NCBI GenBank assembly: GCA_021159445.1
Contig: JAGGRV010000561.1
Location: 1 to 13,405 of the forward strand
Origin: Deltaproteobacteria bacterium
GTDB lineage: Bacteria; Desulfobacterota; Dissulfuribacteria; Dissulfuribacterales; UBA3076
Direction of reading: 5' to 3'
DNA: 13,405 nucleotides
The notes under the pieces are model-generated. The model ran no database searches. It was not told where the DNA came from and worked only from the letters and a program-made list of their open reading frames with translations. Below are positions 6,864 through 13,405 of the stretch, piece by piece; the first letter of the stretch is position 1, and each line of letters opens with the position of its first letter. A program made the translations under genes and the position numbers.

Positions 6864-9800
6864 CTATTCCTCCCGCCTATTATTCAGAGCTACATATTTA
6901 TCAGGATTTTTCAGCACATCTTTCAGTGAATAAACTTTCCATTGCGCATTCACAAACCGGCTCTCAAATTCAAGTTCTTCATCCAGCAAAAAAGCAATTT
7001 TCAATTCCTCCCAGGCAAGTTCAGCACCCGCAATAATTTCGCCTTCTGAATTCTGTAATTCATATCCTGCTTCCGGCACCGGCCAGTCATTGTTCCTGAG
7101 CGTATCAAGTAGGCCGTGTAGTGTTTTGTCCGTCATTTCCCGGATTTCATGCCAGCTTTCCTGTTCAGGCTCGACCGATGGTCCATCCCCGGACGGTATC
7201 GTCTCGTCAAAAAGTTTAATTCCATCATAGGCTTTTTTCTTAAGCCCTTCTTTGGTTACAAAAAAAGCAAGGGGTAAAAACTGAAAGAGGTTGTAAAGCC
7301 GAAGGAATCCATTCCAAACAACCTGAAAATCCTTCTTTTGTCTGTGGGCCTCTTCATCATCTAAACAACAACCAACCCTTACACCGACAGCATTGCCGGG
7401 AGGGGTCACTGCTTCCTGTTCAGTCACGACAAATTGTTGCAATTGTACATTGTCTTCATGGCTCTTCGCTGTCAGTAATCCGTAAAGACATGGACAATCT
7501 GTCTCTTTGATCTTTTCAGCAATCTCCTCCGGCATATTGGTTTCAAGGTCTGTGGTCCATTTTTCAATTACTTCCTGTCCGGCAAACCGTACCGCATCAA
7601 TATGGATCAAGGAAAATACAAAGCTAAACAGTCGCCACTTATCCTCCTCAGGCTCTTGTAAAAACCGCACCAACAAGTCAAAACTGTTCAGCTTATTCAA
7701 CTCTTTTAAATCAGACAGACCGTATCCCGTCAGCAGTTCGTAGAATTTACCGCCACTAGGAAGCCCTAACGGCTCAAGGTAATCCACATAAAAATCTTTC
7801 TGAGTTTTAAATACGTTTTCAACATCATGCCAGCTCATAGACCACACATGGAATTTTCCGCTCTGGACAATCGCCATTCTCTGGGCCATATCCTCACCTA
7901 CCCGATCTCGGTGATAAGCATATCCATCCAGAAAGACCGCCACCGGTTTCATAGCATCATTTACCCTGGCTGCTCTAATAACAAAATCCGCCCTGGAAGG
8001 GACACTCACGCCATCCAACTCACCAATCTTAACCTGAGGTTCAATATAATAGGCCCTTTCTCCAATCTTTAAAAAATAGCCGGGCTTTCCGTTGACCAAA
8101 TCACTTTTCAACAAAATCGATAAATTTTCAGACCGATGAAGTTTTAAAGCCCCGATAAACCTTGCCTCCAGCTCACTTTCAATAAGCGTGTTCAAAGGAA
8201 TGTTTCTGATACTATCCGTCTTAACCAATTTGTCCCGGTAACCTAATATTTCTGCAAACAGTTCAATTGCCGTATTTCTGGATGTCTGAGGCATGTTGTA
8301 ACTGTTGCGGTAGGCAAACAAGCACCTGTAGCAGCCGTCCTTGTCTTCCTCCTGGTTGCACCGACACGACCTTAACGCCTCCAGAGACAACTCAAGGACC
8401 TCCATTAGCTGGTCTTTAGAACGCATCAACTGCTTAAGATAACCTGTTCCGCCAGGCACCATGTCATAAAGGACAAGATATTTTCGTTTAAAAGAAGAAT
8501 CAGCTAACGGTTCTTCATGCACAGTAGTTTGCAGGTGATCTATCTTCCCTTTAAATTGCTTTTTAAGTCCCAACTGCATTGCGGCAATAAAAGATTGCAG
8601 TTTTTTGTCGGATTCTTCAATAATGCTTACCGGCAGCAAGATCCGAATCGCCTCTGATGTGAACTGCCTGTAGAGATAAATACATTCGATCAGGTTCTTG
8701 TCACTCTCCTGATCCCGTGCCGTGCAGGTAAAGGCGTGTGTTGGTCCTTTATGATCTTCCTGGATCTTGCCGCACACCCTGCAGAGAGAAAAACCCTTCC
8801 GGGGCATTTCCACGCCTGCAATGGAGAACTTTCTGCCGATCTCGGTCTTTTCTCCAAAGTTAATCTCGCAAAAGTCAACCCTGGAAAGAAAATCAAAACC
8901 AAAGGGAAAATCAGCATCTACCTTAAAAGCCTCCACAACCTGCGTATCATCAAATTCAACAAGCATCTGTTTGTTATAAAAAGTGGGGTCACGGTCGTCG
9001 CTGTCGTCACTGATCCGGCTCTTTCGGTCAGGGGTAGATGCAAAAACCTGCCGCATCTTAAGCATCAATCTTTTCTGCCCTTCATCAGCCCACATGGTGC
9101 TTCCGCACATAGGGCAGGTTTCTTTATCTTCTTCCTTCCCAATCAATTCCCTGTGGGAACAATTGTTACAGAAACGCCAGGTTTCAACATCTGAAACGGT
9201 CATATCAACCTGATCTACTTTAACTCTGCGACCACTGGCATAAAACGTATTAGCCGGTGCCAATTCCTCAATAGCGCTCCTTGCAGGTCTTTCATACTCA
9301 TAACTCCAGGTGTCATAACTGCTCTCCCCCTCCTGGACCTGTAATTTCTTGCGGTAAATAAGGGATTTCAGCATTACCCCCACTTCAGGGAAGGCGTAAT
9401 TCGGAAGCAATCCTTCATCAGTGAAAAAATTATAGGTATTGCGATCACTGATATTCTTTACAAGGGCCTGAAGAGCAGACTTTTCAATCCCCATTTCGCG
9501 AAGATCCTTTTCAAAGTTCTTGTCTTTAGGGCCTTTCTTCTTCTTATTGATTTTACCGTTCATGATTTGGACTTTTTTCCGTAAAGAATCTCTCTCCTTT
9601 TTACGGCTGTGAAGTCCGTTCATGATCCGGTAACGAAGACTCCCCTGCCAGTCCCTGTCACCTTCAATAAACATTTTGAGATTTTTTACTGATTCGGGAC
9701 TGATTCCCACGTTGCCACTAAAAAGCCCAACAAACGAATCAAAGAAATCAGCCTGATTGGTCTCGATATAATGGATAAAATTGTGCGGGAATTTTTTCTG

Positions 9801-12800
9801 GTCAACAGGTTCCAGGTTGTTCAATACCTGCCCCAACTTTTTTGGAATAACTGCAATTTTGTCAACAGCCACCCAGCGGTCAAAACAGAATGCCGTGAAC
9901 TGTCTTTCCAAAACTGCGGAAGCATCAAGAAATATTCCGGGGGAGTCCACATATCCGGCCAGCATTTCTTCAGGTTCTGCAAAGAAATACAAATCATGGG
10001 GTCTGGCATTGGCAACAGTCAGGTTCAGCGCATTCCCGTCCCTTCGTCCGGCCCTTCCGATTCTTTGCAGGTAGTTTGCCTGAGCCGGTGGTACCGAGCA
10101 TAATACCAGTGAAGACAGGTTCCCGATATCAATCCCCATCTCAAGCGTAGGCGTGCAGGAGAGCAGGTTAGGAAACCATGGTTGCCGGTTTTCATCAGCG
10201 GCCTTGAATTCAAGCTCCAACTGCTCTCTTTCCGGTCGTTTCAGGAGTCCTGTATGTTCCTTGGCAAATATCCGTTCTACATCCCCGGTGGCATAAAGTT
10301 TTCCATAGTAGTCAACGCCGGTTTCCTGCGGGCTGTATTTGCCATTACAGTGGAAGCGCTGGCAGGGCGCGTCTTCAAAAAATACACTTTCTTCTTCAGC
10401 AACCGATATGTTATGCCCGCATCTTTCGCAACGAAATTGTCTTACCCGGGCTGAGATCCTAAGTGCCTCCGGACGGACACCCCAAACCGAATCGCCTTTC
10501 ACCCGGTTTTCTTCAAACACTTTTTCGTCCACCAGAAATTTCAGTACCAGGTCGTACAACGGTTTTGATACTGCCGCCACCATTGGCGTCAGGTCAAGAA
10601 AACATTTCTCCGCCCAGCTCACATACCAGGTCCGATGAGTCGTAGATGCACTGTACAACTGATCAAACCGGGTTCCCCTGCGGGTGGTCGGAAAGGCCGG
10701 CGCCCTGGAATACTGCCCGAAATTAGGCATCCAGATTTTACTATTAATCACATAAGTATTGCCAAAGCCGTTGATATAAGTGTTTAAAACCGGCTGAGAT
10801 ATGCCACCTTGGTCCTTAATATGAACAATCAATCCAAGCAGGAAACGTGTAAGCCTGTCTTCATCAAGCGCCCTAAACCCTCCAATTTCATTGCGGATGG
10901 GTTCAAGCATACGCTTAGCAGCCCTTTTTAGTAATTCCGGGTCAAAATAGGCAACAGATGAACCGGTCTTCTCCAGGGTCCTGCCGATCCTGGCCTGAAA
11001 TCCGTATTCGCTGACAATTTCCCACCCGATCCTCCTGTCCACATCTCTCCTCAAAGTGGAGCCCTCGGGTAATATGCCATGGTTTTTTAAGTATTCATAA
11101 TCACGGAGCCAGTCCATGTTGGGAGCCAGAAAAGTGGAGATATACTGGTTCTCATCAAACTGTTTTGACCAGTAGTCAATAAAGGCCGCCGGAAGTTGCG
11201 CCAATGTCAGGCCATCTCCGGCAGTTAATATGACTTTCTGCAATGCGGTCCTGAAGTTGAACCGAAAGGTCCGGCCATTGAAAAAACCGGCCCGGTGAGC
11301 GGCATCCTGAACATTGTCTGAAAAAGTAAGCAGTTTCTTGTCGTCGTTATAGGTAGAAGAATAGAGCTGGACGATCATGACGCTGGTCAGGCTTGCCGCC
11401 CTGGAACCAAGCAGGGTAAGACTATTCTGCGCACCGCAATAAGGGCAATCATTAACGCTTACCTGACGGTTGCCACGCTTCCTTCTGCTGTCCGGCATAT
11501 AGACCAAAATTAACTCAGGATGGCCACATGAAGGGCATCGGTCGGGATTCGCCTTGGTGGTTACATTCAGACAATTGGTGCAAAAATAGTTCATCCCAAC
11601 ATTCTGGGACTGATCACGTACCCCTTCCTCCTCCGGGAACAAATACACCACCTTGGGGTCATGATTGAAAAAACCATGATAAAAATTCTTCAAATCACCC
11701 ATGATGGCGGAACTGTTCTTACGCTTTAACCCGGACCACCCCATACTGCCGCACTCCCGGCAATGCACAATGGGCAGATGAGTATCTAACTGGTCCTGAT
11801 TAAGATCGTCGGAAAAATGTAGTCGAGGTTCCTTTGCTACTTCACCTACCATACGGCGCAACTCACGCAACCAGACCTGCAACCTTACATTTAAAAAAGG
11901 GCGTATATTTTCCTCTTCACTGCCGTTATCATTTTTACTAACAACCTTAATACGAGCTTCAGATACCAGGGCCAGGAGGCTATTAAGCACTCTTACTTTA
12001 TAATCAGTATCATCGCTTTTCAGACCTCTGGTGATGTTTTCCAGTTTGAGAAATATGTTATCAAAACTGTAAATTTTCCCGCCCAAAACCTTCAGCAAAT
12101 TCTGGAAGAAGAGATGCTCCCTAAGTTCAGTCCCGAGATCAATCCTCCAAGCCGGATCATCAAATCCACCTTGAATATCTTCATCAAACCAAAGCCTGTG
12201 CTGGGTCTGGATATATTCCTCGTATCTGTTGAAATTAGCCGGATCAAGTTCTGTTGATTTTTCTTGAGAAACAATGTCCACATGGGATATCAGGCTGTCT
12301 CCCAGAAATTCCCCGGCGCTCAGACGTGACTCGGAAATAATCGAATCATCTGTAAACGTTTCGCCAAACACCGCTGAAGCATACTCAAGGAGTTCTGTCT
12401 GTTTCTCATCGCTCCCCAATGTTGCAGACGTTCCAACGCAGCAGAGATAATCAGGTTCTGTGCCAAGCCTTGCTTTCAGACGACGGATCAGGCAACCCAA
12501 GTCTGAGCCCTGAGCTCCGTCAAAGTTATGCAATTCATCAACAACAAGAAAACGCAGAGACTCAGGATTGTTATGGACCCAGAGTGGACGATCATCAGGC
12601 CGGATCAGCAGGTAGTCGAGCATCTTATAGTTGGTAAGCAGGATGTCCGGAGGAGAGAACCGCAAGGTGTCCTTGTCTGAGATCAACTTGTCCGGTCTCA
12701 TAAGCATAGACGGATCTTTCTCCCTCTGTCCGACGTAAATACCGGCTGAAACATGATCTCTCAATTTGCTGTTATAGATGAGTTTTGCAAGCCTGCCTGC

Positions 12801-13217
12801 CTGGTCTGTAGCCAGGGCATTCATGGGGTAGATGAGAATAGCCTTAATTCCAGGTTCGCCTCTGTGCTGATAACAATATTCAAGGATGGGATAAAGAAAG
12901 CATTCAGTCTTTCCTGAACCGGTCCCTGTTGCAACAATGGTTGATTTTGGGTTTGGCCCGGACAGTCGGTCAAAAGAATTTATCTGATGGAGATAAGGAG
13001 GATACTGCATCGGCAGGTTCGGGAAGTAATCTGATCCGCCTTTGTCCTGCTGGAATGGCAACTGGATGTCTAGGTATGGCCCTTTGAAGACATTGCCCGG
13101 CTCATTCAGCAATCGTTCAAGCATATTGGAGAAGAACGGTGTGGAAACAGGAAAGGTTGTGCGTAGAAAATCCTTTATTCCCTGTTCAACATGCCGGGCC
13201 AGTACAGAAGGGATCAT
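6864..13217 (-). CDS. Giant DEAD/DEAH helicase with DUF1998-type module, DruE-like, possible C-terminal nuclease domain
   Basis: A 2117-aa cytoplasmic SF2 helicase. ATG 13217 is chosen because GAGGT (13227-13223) lies five bases upstream; a TTG at 13229 would add four residues. Positions below count from that TTG. Motif I is ATGTGSGKTE (100-109), the DEXH-type box DELH (231-234), motif III SAT (268-270), motif V TPTLEMGID (1026-1034) and motif VI QRIGRAGRR (1055-1063). Zinc-ribbon-like pairs are Cys490/493, 550/553, 565/568, 595/598, 934/937, 1354/1357, 1372/1375 and 1483/1486. The DUF1998-type region has DMVPGGTGY (1589-1597) and a Cys cluster at 1622, 1624, 1633 and 1636. After it, ADFVI (1747-1751), VAVFLDGYAYH (1763-1773) and later D and R residues resemble a Vsr/DUF559-type PD-(D/E)XK fold. 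A Lys-rich stretch lies near 1208-1245. Size and plan recall DruE of Druantia and the DUF1998 helicases of other defence islands. The helicase call is firm, DruE-like is likely, and the nuclease is tentative. Confidence 0.88.
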   Translation of the reverse strand: MIPSVLARHVEQGIKDFLRTTFPVSTPFFSNMLERLLNEPGNVFKGPYLDIQLPFQQDKGGSDYFPNLPMQYPPYLHQINSFDRLSGPNPKSTIVATGTGSGKTECFLYPILEYCYQHRGEPGIKAILIYPMNALATDQAGRLAKLIYNSKLRDHVSAGIYVGQREKDPSMLMRPDKLISDKDTLRFSPPDILLTNYKMLDYLLIRPDDRPLWVHNNPESLRFLVVDELHNFDGAQGSDLGCLIRRLKARLGTEPDYLCCVGTSATLGSDEKQTELLEYASAVFGETFTDDSIISESRLSAGEFLGDSLISHVDIVSQEKSTELDPANFNRYEEYIQTQHRLWFDEDIQGGFDDPAWRIDLGTELREHLFFQNLLKVLGGKIYSFDNIFLKLENITRGLKSDDTDYKVRVLNSLLALVSEARIKVVSKNDNGSEEENIRPFLNVRLQVWLRELRRMVGEVAKEPRLHFSDDLNQDQLDTHLPIVHCRECGSMGWSGLKRKNSSAIMGDLKNFYHGFFNHDPKVVYLFPEEEGVRDQSQNVGMNYFCTNCLNVTTKANPDRCPSCGHPELILVYMPDSRRKRGNRQVSVNDCPYCGAQNSLTLLGSRAASLTSVMIVQLYSSTYNDDKKLLTFSDNVQDAAHRAGFFNGRTFRFNFRTALQKVILTAGDGLTLAQLPAAFIDYWSKQFDENQYISTFLAPNMDWLRDYEYLKNHGILPEGSTLRRDVDRRIGWEIVSEYGFQARIGRTLEKTGSSVAYFDPELLKRAAKRMLEPIRNEIGGFRALDEDRLTRFLLGLIVHIKDQGGISQPVLNTYINGFGNTYVINSKIWMPNFGQYSRAPAFPTTRRGTRFDQLYSASTTHRTWYVSWAEKCFLDLTPMVAAVSKPLYDLVLKFLVDEKVFEENRVKGDSVWGVRPEALRISARVRQFRCERCGHNISVAEEESVFFEDAPCQRFHCNGKYSPQETGVDYYGKLYATGDVERIFAKEHTGLLKRPEREQLELEFKAADENRQPWFPNLLSCTPTLEMGIDIGNLSSLVLCSVPPAQANYLQRIGRAGRRDGNALNLTVANARPHDLYFFAEPEEMLAGYVDSPGIFLDASAVLERQFTAFCFDRWVAVDKIAVIPKKLGQVLNNLEPVDQKKFPHNFIHYIETNQADFFDSFVGLFSGNVGISPESVKNLKMFIEGDRDWQGSLRYRIMNGLHSRKKERDSLRKKVQIMNGKINKKKKGPKDKNFEKDLREMGIEKSALQALVKNISDRNTYNFFTDEGLLPNYAFPEVGVMLKSLIYRKKLQVQEGESSYDTWSYEYERPARSAIEELAPANTFYASGRRVKVDQVDMTVSDVETWRFCNNCSHRELIGKEEDKETCPMCGSTMWADEGQKRLMLKMRQVFASTPDRKSRISDDSDDRDPTFYNKQMLVEFDDTQVVEAFKVDADFPFGFDFLSRVDFCEINFGEKTEIGRKFSIAGVEMPRKGFSLCRVCGKIQEDHKGPTHAFTCTARDQESDKNLIECIYLYRQFTSEAIRILLPVSIIEESDKKLQSFIAAMQLGLKKQFKGKIDHLQTTVHEEPLADSSFKRKYLVLYDMVPGGTGYLKQLMRSKDQLMEVLELSLEALRSCRCNQEEDKDGCYRCLFAYRNSYNMPQTSRNTAIELFAEILGYRDKLVKTDSIRNIPLNTLIESELEARFIGALKLHRSENLSILLKSDLVNGKPGYFLKIGERAYYIEPQVKIGELDGVSVPSRADFVIRAARVNDAMKPVAVFLDGYAYHRDRVGEDMAQRMAIVQSGKFHVWSMSWHDVENVFKTQKDFYVDYLEPLGLPSGGKFYELLTGYGLSDLKELNKLNSFDLLVRFLQEPEEDKWRLFSFVFSLIHIDAVRFAGQEVIEKWTTDLETNMPEEIAEKIKETDCPCLYGLLTAKSHEDNVQLQQFVVTEQEAVTPPGNAVGVRVGCCLDDEEAHRQKKDFQVVWNGFLRLYNLFQFLPLAFFVTKEGLKKKAYDGIKLFDETIPSGDGPSVEPEQESWHEIREMTDKTLHGLLDTLRNNDWPVPEAGYELQNSEGEIIAGAELAWEELKIAFLLDEELEFESRFVNAQWKVYSLKDVLKNPDKYVALNNRREE

Positions 13218-13290
13218 TTTATACCTCAAACCTCTAAACTGAGCGATTAGCTATTAGCAATTATGATATCTGTTAAGGATTTGAAATTAT
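13218..13290 (-). promoter_or_regulatory. AT-rich leader and likely promoter region of the helicase cassette
   Basis: Seventy-three bases between the giant helicase gene and repeat copy 2. It holds the Shine-Dalgarno GAGGT (13227-13223) and an AT-rich stretch with CATAAT, which could act as a -10 box. No convincing -35 box at standard spacing was found. A short echo (GCTAATAGCTAAT on the minus strand) is present. This is the most likely place for the cassette promoter, if the operon does not extend further upstream. Confidence 0.3.
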
Positions 13291-13405
13291 GTAACCGTTC
13301 ACGGGATTACCCGTTTTACCGCAATCCACCGAACTGTAAGCGTTTACAGGATGCTGCAGATGCGAGGCGGAGGGTACGCAGACGTACTTCCTGTACTTCA
13401 AGTGC
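13291..13405. repeat. Dispersed intergenic repeat, copy 2 (cut by window end)
   Basis: Matches copy 1 (from 3128) in the same orientation over all 115 bases seen, with about eight substitutions and a 5-base gap. It begins GTAACCGTTCACGGGATTAC and includes GTAAGCGTTTACAGG and the GC-rich core. If it follows copy 1, a right arm ending in CGCTTACA should lie just outside the window. It sits upstream of the helicase cassette. Confidence 0.75.

Noticed and set aside
8736..9194. Plus-strand 152-aa ORF
   Set aside because: Antisense shadow inside the giant helicase gene, which has intact motifs on both sides.

Overview
The window looks like part of a Desulfobacterota (deltaproteobacterial) chromosome. 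The pointers are a GlcF/LutA-type Fe-S oxidoreductase, a secreted UshA-like protein with a probable in-frame selenocysteine codon, and short dispersed extragenic repeats. This assignment is inference from gene content, not from a marker gene. All six supported genes lie on the minus strand, so transcription runs from high to low coordinates. No tRNA, rRNA, CRISPR array or transposase was seen.

Region 1 (about 63-3110) is a compact three-gene operon, transcribed in the order HD-domain nucleotidase-like protein, UshA-like selenoprotein, Fe-S oxidoreductase. The first junction is an ATGA overlap with a good Shine-Dalgarno. The middle gene looks like a 5'-truncated ORF if TGA is always read as stop. 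Read through the TGA at 2362-2364, it becomes one frame of 384 codons with a signal peptide, a CxxU motif and a SECIS-like hairpin just downstream. The Fe-S gene has two ferredoxin-type cluster motifs and two CCG domains, but the frame carrying its first cluster has no ATG, GTG or TTG start. An ATG in the overlapping frame sits exactly where a coupled start would be expected.

Region 2 (3111-3287) is an intergenic repeat element of at least 120 bp with an inverted repeat that runs into the 3' end of holA. A second, slightly diverged copy in the same orientation starts at 13291 and is cut by the window end.

Region 3 (3283-4647) is holA, the DNA polymerase III delta (clamp-loader) subunit, with an unusually long N-terminal region.

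Region 4 (4699-13217) is a two-gene helicase cassette. The upstream gene encodes a giant (2117 aa) DEAD/DEAH helicase with several zinc-ribbon-like cysteine motifs, a DUF1998-type C-terminal module and a possible PD-(D/E)XK-like nuclease segment. It resembles DruE of Druantia in plan. Five bases downstream of its stop is a UvrD/Rep-type SF1 helicase with an N-terminal RelE-like domain. The pair has the look of a defence module, and the combination (DruE-like protein plus RelE-UvrD fusion, no other partner visible) is the best candidate for a little-described system here. The window ends about 190 bases upstream of the first gene, so further members upstream cannot be excluded.
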